From Rhizobium sp. Q54 (GTDB lineage Bacteria > Pseudomonadota > Alphaproteobacteria > Rhizobiales > Beijerinckiaceae), in the NCBI GenBank assembly GCA_945878875.1, contig CAMCUC010000007.1:1-64000 (forward strand): a stretch of 64,000 nt of DNA, written 5' to 3'. Numbering within the stretch: the first letter of the stretch is position 1; each line of letters opens with the position of its first letter. Position numbers and translations under genes: made by a program. Shown here in pieces: positions 1 to 9,231 of this stretch. A model generated the notes under the pieces. The model had not been told where the DNA came from. It did no database searches and saw only the letters and a list, made by a program, of their open reading frames with translations.

Positions 1-19
1 CCAAATGTTCTGACGACGG

Positions 20-328
20 ACAAATCCGGCGGACATCCAAGCCTTCCCCGTTCCGCGTTCAGCGCTTTAAAGCAAAGAAGTTCGAGCCGCAAGCGAGCGC
101 TATGTCAAAGACTTGATCGCGAACAGCTCTATGCTCGTTCGCGAGCAAAAATCCACCGGCAGAACCGAGACGCAATCCTTCAAGATTCAGAAGAGCAAAC
201 CGATCATCGATGAGATCGATGGGCTGATTGGGCCCCACTACGGCTTCTCCGAGGCGGAGCAGGATTTCATCATCAACTACGACTTGAAGTTCCGCATGGG
301 TGGAGATGGCGATGACGCAGGAGAATAG
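20..328 (+). pseudogene. 3' remnant of a DNA methyltransferase (type II/IIG restriction-modification)
   Basis: The last 70 or so codons read like the C-terminus of the large SAM-dependent DNA methyltransferases of restriction-modification systems: a conserved NSSMLVREQKSTGR block, a KPIIDEID block and the terminal DFIINYDLKFRMG. The upstream part of the same frame (NPADIQAFPVP) also looks homologous, but TAA at 68-70 and TGA at 11-13 interrupt it, so the gene is broken here or was only a fragment. The rest of the gene lies outside the window. The stop overlaps the start of the next gene. The family call is from memory of conserved C-terminal motifs; a sequencing error at 68-70 cannot be excluded. 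Confidence 0.6.
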
Positions 329-830
329 GACAGCGCAGCTGGAAGCTCTTCCACGTCTTTGGCTTGTCCGCCTCGGTAGTGCAGGTGAGTTCGAGTCATT
401 GGCTCTCACTCGGGGGCTCATCTCAGTTGATTTTGGGATTACTGAAGATCTTTCCGCCTGTCGAACCAGAGAGTCCGTCGCTAGGGTGGTTGATCGGGCA
501 CTCACTGATGCGACGCACAGTCGGCGCAGCAATGTCACGGGACAAATGAACAGATTTGCAAATGAGATACGACTTGGGGACACCGTGGTGTCGCCCCTGA
601 AAACACTACGGACATTCGCAATCGGGGAGATAGTCGGGGGCTACCAGCAACTTGCCGACGGACGGGCCGCACGCCCAGTTCATTGGCTGTCGACATCTGC
701 GCGGAGGTCCGATTTTGACGAGGACCTACTCTATAGCTTGGGTGCGGTCATGACCGTCTGCCAGGTCAACCGCGCGGATGGACTGTCTCGGGTGCGCTCA
801 ATCGCGGCTGATAGTGTAGAGCGTCTATAA
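312..830 (+). CDS. Mrr-type restriction protein N-terminal domain, nuclease domain absent
   Basis: Encodes 172 aa. The ATG at 312 has GGAG six bases upstream; GTG 300 and ATG 306 are also in frame. The protein (WLVRLGSAGE, then GQMNRFANEIRLGDTVVSPL, then DEDLLYSLGAVMTVCQV) resembles the N-terminal recognition domain placed before the Mrr-family nuclease in restriction-system proteins. Those proteins are usually about 300 aa or more; this one stops straight after the N-terminal domain and no Mrr nuclease motif follows. It overlaps the methyltransferase remnant, as in a former restriction-modification operon. It is probably a truncated, non-cleaving remnant, although a stand-alone modified-base reader cannot be excluded. 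Confidence 0.5.
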   Translation: MTQENRTAQLEALPRLWLVRLGSAGEFESLALTRGLISVDFGITEDLSACRTRESVARVVDRALTDATHSRRSNVTGQMNRFANEIRLGDTVVSPLKTLRTFAIGEIVGGYQQLADGRAARPVHWLSTSARRSDFDEDLLYSLGAVMTVCQVNRADGLSRVRSIAADSVERL

Positions 831-1417
831 CTTGGGGGACGCGGCCAACGTGAAAGTGAACAATAAGGCCATGCCCATTTCGACCATCAGCAATCGCAAA
901 ATCGGTGACGCTCACCATACGCGCTTTCCGCGGGCTCTGGTACGCGGTCACCTTATCAGCCAATCCGCGCCTTGGTGGTTTTGCGAAACACCACCCCGCC
1001 AATGCCGGTGATGGCCAGAACCACAGTCTGCACATCGGCCTGACTGAGGCCCCCTGGCAGCAGGCCGAGCGTGCTGGCCACGTCCAAGACGCTACCGATC
1101 AGTCCGGTCCAGATGGCCTTGAACGCGTGTCGCAGCGGGAAGGACTGGTTTGCATTTCTTTGTAATTGCCCCTCGCACCCACGGGAGGGATACGAAAGGT
1201 AGGGGTTCTTCGCGCTGAATAACCATTTAATATCAACCGCTTAAAGTTCCGTACTAAAATCGCAAAGTCAGGAGCTTTGGAGACAACGGTGCTGAGAGAG
1301 ACCAAAATGGCGTTTCTAGCGCTTGCGGCGGTCAGGAGCTTTGTCAGGAGAAGCCCGCGTTTCCTGGGCTTTTCAGCGGTCCCAAATGCGCCGGGAGACT
1401 GTTGGGGCGGTAGGGAC
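831..1417. other. Mostly non-coding stretch between restriction remnants and tRNA-Ser
   Basis: I see no intact gene here. The only protein-like signal is the holin-like scrap on the minus strand at 956-1155. The remainder has short opposing frames without ribosome binding sites. Position beside a tRNA gene and next to restriction remnants fits a decayed integrated element; no integrase or direct-repeat att site was found by eye. Confidence 0.5.
956..1155 (-). pseudogene. Frameshifted small membrane protein, phage holin-like
   Basis: On the minus strand an ATG at 1155, preceded by a GAGGGG sequence, begins MQTSPSR. Near 1135 the recognisable frame switches to one reading LRHAFKAIWTGLIG, then a hydrophobic stretch, and ends FRKTTKARIG at the stop (956-958). 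A short basic start, one or two hydrophobic segments and a basic tail are typical of small holin-like proteins of phages and gene transfer agents. No start codon exists in the second frame, so a one-base indel seems to have broken the gene. The assignment rests on general character only. Confidence 0.3.
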
Positions 1418-1507
1418 TGGCGGAAGGGGTGGGATTCGAACCCACGGTAGGCTTTCACCTACGCTAGTTTTCAAGACTAGAGCCTTAAACCACTCGGCCA
1501 CCCTTCC
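1418..1507 (-). tRNA. tRNA-Ser (anticodon UGA)
   Basis: The 7-bp acceptor stem is formed by GGAAGGG (complement of 1501-1507) and its partner at 1422-1428. The T arm has GTGGG/CCCAC around TTCGAAT. The anticodon stem CTAGT/ACTAG encloses the loop CTTGAAA, giving anticodon UGA. A long variable arm (1446-1463) is as expected for class II serine tRNAs. The CCA end is encoded (complement of 1418-1420). It reads UCN serine codons. tRNA genes are common integration sites, and restriction-modification remnants lie just downstream of its 3' end. Confidence 0.95.
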
Positions 1508-1758
1508 GGCGCGTGCCTCTCGTAATCGAAAACGTGGCGCAAAGCCAGATTGACGTGTTCATAAGTTCCAACAATGTCGGGATGCCGCATTTCTGCCCAA
1601 GTTGACGCGCCAAGTTCGGCTCAGGTCAAGCGCTGTGGTCCGGCAGCAAGGGGCATTTCTTGTCGGTTAAGTTTTCCGTAACGCGGTTCCGGCACAATGC
1701 GGCTTCGCTGAGGGCTGCGTCTTGCGCCTTTCAGTCAGTTAGGGTTGCGTACCGCCCG

Positions 1759-2781
1759 ATGTTGGAAACTTGCGTCTCAAGCGTCTTTGGCGCTAGCCGG
1801 CTTTTTAGCCGTGTGGTCCCGCTGTTTGCGGGCACGGCTATTCTGGTTGCAGGCTGCGCGCAGGCGCCTACAGCCAAGCGCTCCAAAGAGTTTTTTCCCG
1901 AATCGATTTACGGGCGAGCCAGCCAGCGCGTTGTGACCAATGGCGAGACAGTGCCCAGAGGCGGCGGCAAGTATCTTGTGGGGCGTCCCTATACGATAGC
2001 CGGAAAGAAATACGTGCCGCAGGAGATGAACAAGGGTCAGGGGCAGGTCGGCGGCGCCTCGTGGTATGGCGACGCCTTTCATGGTCGCCGTACCGCAAAC
2101 GGCGAAATCTACGATATGGCGGCGCTTTCCGCCGCTCATCCGACGATGCCGCTGCCAAGTTATGCGCGCGTCACCAATATGAAGAACAATCGCTCGATCA
2201 TGGTGCGCGTGAACGATCGCGGACCCTTCCACCCAGGGCGCGTGCTCGACGTTTCGAAACGGGTTGCGGACGCGCTGGATTTCCGCCGCGCCGGAACCGC
2301 CCAGATCAAGGTCGAATACGTCAGCAAGGCGGGACTTGCAGGCTCGGACGATGTACAATTGGCCGGGAGTTTCCGCATAGACGGACGTCCGGCAAGGCTC
2401 GACGGATCGCCCGCCAGCAGCCCTGTGATGGTGGCGGAAGCCGCGCCGCAGCGTCCACAAGGTGTGGTTGCGTCTTCGGCGCCCGCTCCTGTCGCCAGCG
2501 TCGCAGCGCCGTCGCCGCCCGCTCTTCAACCGGTGGTTTTTGCGGGCCTTGACCCCGCCCGCTCCAGCCTGCCGTCTTTTGCGTCGATGCCGCCAGCGCG
2601 TCCGTTCGATCTGGCCACCATTCCCGGCGCGGATGTGCCGATCATGGCGGCGCCGCGCAGCCAGCGAACGGCCTCCTTCTACGCAGCGCCGGAGATATCG
2701 GCGTCGCCTGTGTCAGCGATGCTTGTGAAGCGCAGGCCATTCGATGCGGTGGATGTTTCGGGGGCGCTTCCCCTGCGCTGA
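1759..2781 (+). CDS. rlpA: RlpA-family septal ring lytic transglycosylase, lipoprotein
   Basis: Encodes 340 aa. RlpA proteins are outer-membrane lipoproteins that cleave naked glycan strands at the septum. The ATG at 1759 gives a signal sequence ending in a lipobox (LVAGC, Cys about residue 27). The double-psi beta-barrel domain spans roughly residues 95-190, with the typical GGASWYGDAFHGRRTANGE start, the ALSAAHPTMPLPSYARVTN block and VRVNDRGPFHPGRVLDVS. The C-terminal 150 residues are Pro/Ala-rich and lack a recognisable SPOR domain. A longer reading from a TTG at 1660 would bury the lipobox and is unlikely. It precedes the carboxypeptidase gene, a common pairing in Rhizobiales. Confidence 0.88.
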   Translation: MLETCVSSVFGASRLFSRVVPLFAGTAILVAGCAQAPTAKRSKEFFPESIYGRASQRVVTNGETVPRGGGKYLVGRPYTIAGKKYVPQEMNKGQGQVGGASWYGDAFHGRRTANGEIYDMAALSAAHPTMPLPSYARVTNMKNNRSIMVRVNDRGPFHPGRVLDVSKRVADALDFRRAGTAQIKVEYVSKAGLAGSDDVQLAGSFRIDGRPARLDGSPASSPVMVAEAAPQRPQGVVASSAPAPVASVAAPSPPALQPVVFAGLDPARSSLPSFASMPPARPFDLATIPGADVPIMAAPRSQRTASFYAAPEISASPVSAMLVKRRPFDAVDVSGALPLR

Positions 2782-2913
2782 GCGAGGGCTGCGCAAAAGT
2801 CTGTTTGACACGCTCAATAATTGCTTTCCGGCGCGCCGCGTTGCACATTCGCGACGGGCTTGCCGTCGCTTGCCTGCATGGGGGATTTTGTCTCTCCGGC
2901 GCCGCTCATTGTC

Positions 2914-4104
2914 ATGATTGAAATGCCGTTGCAGCTCCGTCTGTTCACCTGCTTTATCGTCCTTGCTGCCTTGGCCTTTTCGCCTGAGGCACCACGCGCG
3001 CAAACGTTCGCGTCGAGCGCGCCATGGGCGATTCTGGTGGATGCCGAATCGGAAAGCGTTCTCTACGAGAAGAACGCCGACGAGCTGATGTCGCCAGCCT
3101 CGCTTGTCAAGATCATGACCGCCGAACTCGTGTTTAAGGAATTGCGGGAAGGGCGCTTCAACCTCGACGATACGTTCACGATTTCCGAGAACGCATGGCG
3201 GCGCGGCGGCGCACCATCTGGCGGGTCAGCAATGTTCGCGCAGCTCAACAGCCGCGTGAGGATTGAGGATCTGTTGCGCGGCATCATCGTTCAATCGGGC
3301 AATGACGCCGCCATAGCCATCGCCGAGGGCATGGCCGGGACGGAGGAAAACTTTGCATTGATGATGACGCGGCGCGCCCGAGAACTTGGCATGCGCGACA
3401 CCGTGTTCACAAACTCATGGGGACGCTTCGACGCGCGGCAGAAAACAACCGCACGCGATATGGCCAAGCTGTCGATCCATGTCATCAAGACCTATCCGGA
3501 ATATTACAGGTACTTCGGCGAGACTGAATTCACCTGGAACAAGATCCGCCAGCTTAATCGCAATCCGCTGCTGGCCATGAACATCGGGGCGGATGGTTTC
3601 AAGACGGGCAATATCGAGGATTCCGGCTTCGGACTCGTAGGGTCCGCGATAGAGCAGGGGCAGCGGCTCATCGTTGTCGTCAACGGCTTGAAGACCGGGC
3701 GCGATCGGGCGGAGGAATCGCGCAAGCTGCTCACGTGGGGCATGCGCGCGTTCGATCACAAGCCGCTGTTCGTCAGGGGGGAGGCGGTTGGCTCCGTACC
3801 TGTTTATGGAGGCGCCAGGGGGCGGGTTGACGTGTTCTCTGACATGCCTGTGAAGGTGATGATTCCGCGCGGCTCCGGCGAGCGCCTGACAGGGCGCATT
3901 GTGTTCAATGGCCCAATCGTTGCGCCAGTGCAGGAGGGCGACCAGATCGCGCGGCTGAAAATTTATCGCGGCCAAACGCTGGCGCTTGACGTGCCGCTAC
4001 GCGCCGCAGCATCGGTCGAAACTGGGGCGCTGCATCAGCGGGCGCTCGACGCCAGCTTCGAGCTGATCTCGGGCCTGTTTCGCAAATACGTGCTTGGCGG
4101 CTGA
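2914..4104 (+). CDS. dacA: D-alanyl-D-alanine carboxypeptidase (penicillin-binding protein, S11)
   Basis: Encodes 396 aa. It removes the terminal D-Ala of peptidoglycan stem peptides in the periplasm. From ATG 2914 there is a signal peptide ending near PRAQT. The serine-peptidase triad is complete: SLVK (Ser 63, Lys 66), SGN (in IIVQSGNDAA) and KTG (in DGFKTGNIEDSG). A C-terminal PBP5-like beta domain and a membrane-binding tail (FELISGLFRKYV) follow. No good ribosome binding site separates starts at 2878, 2914 and 2923; 2914 gives the most usual signal peptide. Its stop overlaps the tmk start by one base, so the two are translationally coupled. Confidence 0.9.
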   Translation: MIEMPLQLRLFTCFIVLAALAFSPEAPRAQTFASSAPWAILVDAESESVLYEKNADELMSPASLVKIMTAELVFKELREGRFNLDDTFTISENAWRRGGAPSGGSAMFAQLNSRVRIEDLLRGIIVQSGNDAAIAIAEGMAGTEENFALMMTRRARELGMRDTVFTNSWGRFDARQKTTARDMAKLSIHVIKTYPEYYRYFGETEFTWNKIRQLNRNPLLAMNIGADGFKTGNIEDSGFGLVGSAIEQGQRLIVVVNGLKTGRDRAEESRKLLTWGMRAFDHKPLFVRGEAVGSVPVYGGARGRVDVFSDMPVKVMIPRGSGERLTGRIVFNGPIVAPVQEGDQIARLKIYRGQTLALDVPLRAAASVETGALHQRALDASFELISGLFRKYVLGG

Positions 4105-4817
4105 TGGGCATTCAACGCGGACGTTTCATAACGCTTGAGGGCGGCGAGGGCGCGGGTAAATCAACGCAAGCCCAAATGCTGGCCGAAGCTCTGCGCGGGC
4201 AGGGGATTGAGGTTGTGGTGACGCGCGAACCCGGTGGCTCACCGCGCGCCGAGAAAATACGCGAGGCGATTTTGTCCGGCCTCATCGCGCCGCTGGGGCC
4301 GGTCGCAGAAGCCATGATGTTTACGGCGGCGCGCATCGACCATCTCGATAAAACCATCCGCCCGGCTTTGAAGCGCGGCGCCTTTGTGGTGTGCGACCGG
4401 TTTGCGGACTCAACCCGCGCCTATCAGGGCGCTCTGGGCAATATCGATCCGCGCCTGATCCGTTCGCTGGAGCGGATCGCGATTGGCGCTGACAAGCCCG
4501 ACCTAACCATTATGGTGGACGTTCCGGCGGCTGTCGGCATGGCGCGCGCTGCGCAACGGGGCGGGGCGCCTGATCGGTTTGAATCCGAGGCGCCAGCGTT
4601 CCATGAAGCGCTGCGCCGGAGTTTTTTGGAGATAGCCGCCAGCGAACCGGAACGCTGCGTGGTCGTGAACGGCGCGCAGGCACCCGAGATTGTGGCGCGC
4701 GACATCTGGAGCGCAGTTCAGGCGCGCTTGCCTGTCGCGGGCGAGGCTCCCAAAATGATACTCATGCCCAAAAGTAAACCACGCCGTGCCGCAAAATCCA
4801 GAGCGGGGGGCAAATGA
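4104..4817 (+). CDS. tmk: Thymidylate kinase
   Basis: Encodes 237 aa. It phosphorylates dTMP to dTDP in dTTP synthesis. The N-terminus carries the P-loop (GGEGAGKSTQ, residues about 13-22), followed by TREPGGSP, the DR(Y/F) motif as VCDRFADSTRAYQG, and a lid region. The last 20 residues are a basic tail (KSKPRRAAKSRAGGK) longer than in most family members. Start overlaps the carboxypeptidase stop (TGATG), and its stop overlaps the holB start by four bases (ATGA). The tmk-holB order is conserved across alphaproteobacteria. Confidence 0.95.
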   Translation: MGIQRGRFITLEGGEGAGKSTQAQMLAEALRGQGIEVVVTREPGGSPRAEKIREAILSGLIAPLGPVAEAMMFTAARIDHLDKTIRPALKRGAFVVCDRFADSTRAYQGALGNIDPRLIRSLERIAIGADKPDLTIMVDVPAAVGMARAAQRGGAPDRFESEAPAFHEALRRSFLEIAASEPERCVVVNGAQAPEIVARDIWSAVQARLPVAGEAPKMILMPKSKPRRAAKSRAGGK

Positions 4818-5899
4818 TCCGCAAGGTCGATGACTCCGTGCCTGAAAGCGATTGCTTTGCCGGCGCCGTGCATCCGCGCGAGACCATGGAATTGTTTGGC
4901 CATGATGGGGTCGAGCAGGAGTTTCTGGAGGCGTTCCGCTCCGGTCGTCTGCCGCAGGCCTGGCTTATCGGTGGGCGCGAAGGCATCGGCAAGGCGACGT
5001 TTGCATGGCGAGCCGCCCGCTTTGTGCTCTCATATGGAGATCCGCTTCTGCCCGCCGTGCAGCGGGCGCACAATCTTTCCACGCAGGAAGATCTGCTCCC
5101 TGTTCGTCGCATCATTGCGCGCTCGCACCCGGACGTTTCCGTGCTTCGGCGGGAATGGGATTCAAAAACAAAGAAACACTACACCGAAATCCGCGTCGAC
5201 GACGTACGCAAAACCATCGGGATGTTCCAGCGTTCGGCGGGCGAGGGCGGCTGGCGCGTCGCCATCGTCGACAGCGCCGACGATATGAACAAGTCGGGTG
5301 CCAATGCGCTGTTGAAAATGATCGAGGAGCCGCCGCCGCGCTGCCTGTTCTTTATTCTTGCGCACCAGCCCGGTCGCCTGCTGCCCACCATCCGCTCTCG
5401 TTGCCGCAAGGTGATGATGCAGTCACTGTCCGAAAGCGACGTGATTGCCGCCATTCGCGCGCAGGGCGACGAATGGGCGCAGCGTTCCGACGACGAGCTG
5501 CAACGCGCCGCGCACCGGGCCGGGGGCTCCGTGCTCGACGCCATGCGGCTGATGACGCAGGGCTCGCTCTCCATGGTGGAGAAAGCGGAATCCCAGCTCG
5601 CGCGCCTGCCCGCAATCGACTGGCGCCGCGTGCATGAGCTTGCCGCGTCCGTACAGGGCAGGGAAGGGCTTGAGGGTTTCGAAACGCTGCTGGCAACCAC
5701 TTTCGATTGGATCGACAGGACCGCGCGCGAGAACGCCGCCCTGCCGGACGCGCCCCGGCGTCTTGCGAACCTGGCGCAGGTATGGGAAAAGATAGCCGCA
5801 TCGGCGCGCGAAACGCAGACGTTCAACCTCGACCGCCGACCGCTCGTCCTGATGATGTTTTCGGACCTTTCGGAGGCAGTTCGCGCGTTGCGGGCGTAG
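4814..5899 (+). CDS. holB: DNA polymerase III subunit delta prime
   Basis: Encodes 361 aa, a clamp-loader AAA+ subunit that helps load the sliding clamp. It has a Walker-A-like IGGREGIGKATFAWR (residues about 51-65), sensor 1 VDSADDMNKSGANALLKMIEEPP and SRC in TIRSRCRKV. The zinc-finger cysteines present in many homologues are not evident. It is coupled to tmk (four-base overlap) and lies 44 bases before metG. Homology is clear from the conserved sensor motif; function follows the family. Confidence 0.93.
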   Translation: MIRKVDDSVPESDCFAGAVHPRETMELFGHDGVEQEFLEAFRSGRLPQAWLIGGREGIGKATFAWRAARFVLSYGDPLLPAVQRAHNLSTQEDLLPVRRIIARSHPDVSVLRREWDSKTKKHYTEIRVDDVRKTIGMFQRSAGEGGWRVAIVDSADDMNKSGANALLKMIEEPPPRCLFFILAHQPGRLLPTIRSRCRKVMMQSLSESDVIAAIRAQGDEWAQRSDDELQRAAHRAGGSVLDAMRLMTQGSLSMVEKAESQLARLPAIDWRRVHELAASVQGREGLEGFETLLATTFDWIDRTARENAALPDAPRRLANLAQVWEKIAASARETQTFNLDRRPLVLMMFSDLSEAVRALRA

Positions 5900-5943
5900 C
5901 CGTCAGTCCATAAGTCGATCAAGCTCACCAGTACAGGATGATC

Positions 5944-7527
5944 ATGGCTGCGCGCCCGACCTTTTGCATTTCCACCGCGATCCCCTACGCCAATGGCCGC
6001 CCCCATATCGGCCACGCCTACGAGCGCATCGCCACCGATTCCATCGCCCGCTTTCAGCGGCTGGATGGGCGCGACGTATTCTTCGTCACCGGCATGGACG
6101 AGCACGGGCTGAAGATGCAGCAGACGGCCGCGCGCGAAGGCGTCACGCCGCAAGAGCTGGCGGACCGCACCGCCGCGCAATTTCTGGAAATGGGCGACGC
6201 GCTCAACGCCCGCGCCGACCACGTCGTGCGCACGACCGAGCCGCGCCATTACGCCGCCTCGCAGGCGATCTGGACCAAGATGCAGGAGCGCGGCGATATT
6301 TACCTGGCCAAATATTCCGGCTGGTATTCCGTGCGCGAGGAGGCATATTTCGACGAGAGCGAGGTGACGCCCGGCCACGACGGCGCCAAAAACTCGCCCA
6401 ACGGCACGCCGGTGGAATGGGTGGAGGAAGAGAGCTATTTCTTCCGCCTCTCGGCCTATGGCGACCGCCTGCTCGCTCATTACGAGGCGAATGCCGACTT
6501 CATCGTCCCCGATAAATATCGCAACGAGATCATCGCCTTCGTTAAGCGCGGCCTTCAGGATTTGTCGATCAGCCGCACCAATTTCAACTGGGGCGTCCCG
6601 GTGCCCGGCGACGACAAGCACGTCATGTACGTCTGGGTCGACGCGCTCACAAACTACCTGACCGCCTGCGGCTATCCCGATGAAAATGCGCCCGACTGGC
6701 GCTTTTGGCCGGCTGACGCGCATGTGATCGGCAAGGACATTACGCGCTTCCATTCGATCTATTGGCCCGCGTTCCTGATGTCGGCGGGGCTTGAATTGCC
6801 CAAGCAGATCGTGGTGCACGGCTTCCTGTTCAACCGCGGCGAGAAAATGTCGAAATCGGTTGGCAACGTGATCGATCCGTTCACGCTGGCCAGCCATTAC
6901 GGCGTTGATCAGATGCGCTATTTCTTCCTGCGCGAAGTGCCGTTCGGACAGGACGGAAACTATTCGCACGAGGCCATTGTGAACCGCGTGAACGCGGATT
7001 TGGCCAATGATCTTGGCAATCTGGCGCAGCGCTCGCTGTCGATGATCGCCAAGAATTGCGAGGGCAGGGCGCCGATCCCGGGGGCTCTTACGGAAGCCGA
7101 TCAGGCGATCCTCGATCAGGCGTGGGCCTTGGCTGACAGAAGCCGCGCGGCGATGAAAGATTATGCGCTGCATCATGCGCTTGGTGAAATCTGGAAAGTG
7201 GTCGCCGACGCCAACCGCTATTTTGCCAGCGAAGAGCCGTGGGCCAAGGGCAAGACCGATCCCGAGCGGCGCGGCACGATCCTGTGGACCACGGCGGAAG
7301 TGCTGCGCAACGTCGCGATCATGGCGCAGCCGTTCATCCCGACCGCCGCTGGCAAGCTGCTCGATCTTGTCGGCTCCGCGTCTGATGCGCGCGAGTTTGC
7401 GCATGTTGGGGCCGCGCACAAGATTGCGGGCGGCCTGACGCTCCCGGGCCCAGCGCCGATTTTCCCGCGCTTTGTCGAGGCGGAAGAGGGCGCTGCTTCG
7501 GGCTCTCCTGCAGGCGCAAAAAGCTGA
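5944..7527 (+). CDS. metG: Methionyl-tRNA synthetase
   Basis: Encodes 527 aa, a class I synthetase charging tRNA-Met. The HIGH motif is in [11 protein letters not shown] (about residues 18-28) and the KMSKS motif in [10 protein letters not shown] (about residue 300). The connective-peptide region ([14 protein letters not shown]) lacks the four zinc cysteines, as in the short alphaproteobacterial form, and there is no C-terminal tRNA-binding extension. ATG 5944 is preferred over 5938 because ACAGG lies six bases before it. Its stop overlaps the tatD start by one base. It is in the tmk-holB-metG-tatD operon. Confidence 0.95.
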   Translation: MAARPTFCISTAIPYANGRPHIGHAYERIATDSIARFQRLDGRDVFFVTGMDEHGLKMQQTAAREGVTPQELADRTAAQFLEMGDALNARADHVVRTTEPRHYAASQAIWTKMQERGDIYLAKYSGWYSVREEAYFDESEVTPGHDGAKNSPNGTPVEWVEEESYFFRLSAYGDRLLAHYEANADFIVPDKYRNEIIAFVKRGLQDLSISRTNFNWGVPVPGDDKHVMYVWVDALTNYLTACGYPDENAPDWRFWPADAHVIGKDITRFHSIYWPAFLMSAGLELPKQIVVHGFLFNRGEKMSKSVGNVIDPFTLASHYGVDQMRYFFLREVPFGQDGNYSHEAIVNRVNADLANDLGNLAQRSLSMIAKNCEGRAPIPGALTEADQAILDQAWALADRSRAAMKDYALHHALGEIWKVVADANRYFASEEPWAKGKTDPERRGTILWTTAEVLRNVAIMAQPFIPTAAGKLLDLVGSASDAREFAHVGAAHKIAGGLTLPGPAPIFPRFVEAEEGAASGSPAGAKS

Positions 7528-8312
7528 TGCTGATCGACACGCATTGCCACCTCGATTTCCCGGAGCTGGACGGCGATATCGCCGGGGTGCGGGCGCGCGC
7601 CCATGAGGCGGGCGTGGGCCGCATGATTACGATCTCGACGCGGGTCAAGAAATACGACGTCTATCGCGCCATCGCCGAGACGCATGACAACATCTGGTTC
7701 ACGGTGGGCACGCATCCGCATCAGGCGCACGAAGAGCCCGACGTGACGGTTGCTGACCTCGTAGCCCTCGCCTCGCACCCGCGCTGCGTCGCCATTGGCG
7801 AGGCCGGGCTCGACTATCATTACGACAAGAGCCCGCGCGACATCGCCGCCCGCGTGTTCCGCACGCATATCGCGGCGGCGCGGCAAACCGGCCTGCCGCT
7901 CGTGATCCACTCGCGCGACGCCGACGACGACATGGCCGCCATTTTGCGGGATGAGATGGGGAAGGGGCGTTTCAACGCTTTACTGCATTGCTTCACCGCC
8001 TCACGGGCGCTGGCCGACACGGCGATTGAGCTTGGGCTCTATGTGTCGTTCTCTGGCGTTCTGACGTTCAAAAATTCCGCCGAGCTGCGGGCCGTGGCCG
8101 CCGACGTGCCGATGGACCGGCTGCTGGTGGAGACCGACGCGCCGTTTTTGGCGCCGGCGCCGCACCGGGGCAAGTCCAACCAGCCGGCTTTCGTGACCGA
8201 AACCGCGAAGGTTCTGGCTGGCGTCAAGGGCGCAACCGATTCAGAAACAGCTTCAAAAACAACGTCAAACGCATTGCATTTATTTAATAAAATGCCGATG
8301 GGGTTTGAATGA
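7527..8312 (+). CDS. tatD: TatD-family metal-dependent deoxyribonuclease
   Basis: Encodes 261 aa, a TIM-barrel hydrolase of the TatD/YcfH group, with 3'-5' exonuclease activity in characterised members. Metal ligands are visible: DTHCHLD at the start, GEAGLDYHY near residue 92, HSRD near 128, HCF near 152, and ETDAPFL in the C-terminal part. Start and stop overlap metG (TGATG) and the next gene (four bases). The order metG-tatD-metallo-hydrolase is common in Rhizobiales and suggests a housekeeping role. Confidence 0.93.
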   Translation: MLIDTHCHLDFPELDGDIAGVRARAHEAGVGRMITISTRVKKYDVYRAIAETHDNIWFTVGTHPHQAHEEPDVTVADLVALASHPRCVAIGEAGLDYHYDKSPRDIAARVFRTHIAAARQTGLPLVIHSRDADDDMAAILRDEMGKGRFNALLHCFTASRALADTAIELGLYVSFSGVLTFKNSAELRAVAADVPMDRLLVETDAPFLAPAPHRGKSNQPAFVTETAKVLAGVKGATDSETASKTTSNALHLFNKMPMGFE

Positions 8313-9103
8313 GCCATCGCGTCGTAATCCTTGGTTGCGGCTCCTCGGGCGGCGTTCCGCGCGTTGGCGGCGATTGGGGCGCGTGCGATCCGGCCAACCC
8401 GCTGAACCGGCGCCGCCGCTGCTCGATTTTAGTTGAGCGCACCGGGCCAGCGGGCGTGACGACAGCTCTGATCGACACGTCGCCGGACCTGCGCGAGCAA
8501 TTGCTGGCCACCGGAACGACCAGTCTTGATGGCGTGCTCATCACCCATTCCCACGCCGATCATACGCACGGCATCGACGACGTGCGACCCTTGGTCATCA
8601 AGATGAAGCGCCGGATCGACCTGCACATGGACGAGGCGACGTCGCTGGCGCTACAGGCGCGTTTCGGCTATATTTTCGAGACGCCGCCTGGCAGCCAATA
8701 TCCGCCGCTGCTGACCGATTGCAGGCTCATTCCCGGCCAGTCAGCGCGCATTGGCGGGCCGGGCGGCGACATTGAGGCGGTCCCGTTCCGGCTCGATCAT
8801 GGCGACATGGATTCGCTGGGCTTCCGGTTTGGCGCAATGGCCTATACGCCGGACCTGATCGGCATACCGGAAGAAAGCCAGCAATATCTGGAGAACCTCG
8901 ACCTCTGGATCATCGATGCGCTGCGCTATACGCGCCACCCCAGCCATTTCAGCCTTGAAGAAGCGCTCGACTGGATCAAGCGCATGAGGCCACGCCGCGC
9001 CGTGCTGACGAACCTCCACACCGACCTCGATTACGACCGCCTGAAGGCGGAACTGCCAGCCGGCGTCACGCCAGCCTATGACGGCATGAGCCTGGAATTT
9101 TAG
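8309..9103 (+). CDS. MBL-fold metallo-hydrolase, PhnP-like
   Basis: Encodes 264 aa. The metallo-beta-lactamase fold is intact: GCGSSGGVPR at the N-terminus, HSHADHTHG (HxHxDH) near residue 76, a later HGD and a terminal LHTDLDY. The GCGSSxGVPR start and GACDPANPLNRRRR segment are typical of the PhnP branch, in which known members are cyclic phosphodiesterases. Here it ends the metG-tatD operon and no phosphonate genes are nearby, so a broader phosphodiesterase role is more likely. Its stop is the last coding position before the 850-bp dif region. Confidence 0.85.
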   Translation: MSHRVVILGCGSSGGVPRVGGDWGACDPANPLNRRRRCSILVERTGPAGVTTALIDTSPDLREQLLATGTTSLDGVLITHSHADHTHGIDDVRPLVIKMKRRIDLHMDEATSLALQARFGYIFETPPGSQYPPLLTDCRLIPGQSARIGGPGGDIEAVPFRLDHGDMDSLGFRFGAMAYTPDLIGIPEESQQYLENLDLWIIDALRYTRHPSHFSLEEALDWIKRMRPRRAVLTNLHTDLDYDRLKAELPAGVTPAYDGMSLEF

Positions 9104-9231
9104 AGGCTCCATATCTAGACCTCGCGCGGTCTTTTGCGCCTCAAAGATGCACGCGGTCCAGATACAGTCAGCAATTTTGCACGCGTTTCTCGCTATCCAT
9201 CTGAGCAGAAATGGCTTCTTCCTTCACGATT

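Noticed and set aside
5179-7419. 746-codon minus-strand frame across holB and metG
   Set aside because: Shadow of two well-supported + strand genes; Arg/Gly/Ala-rich without domains.
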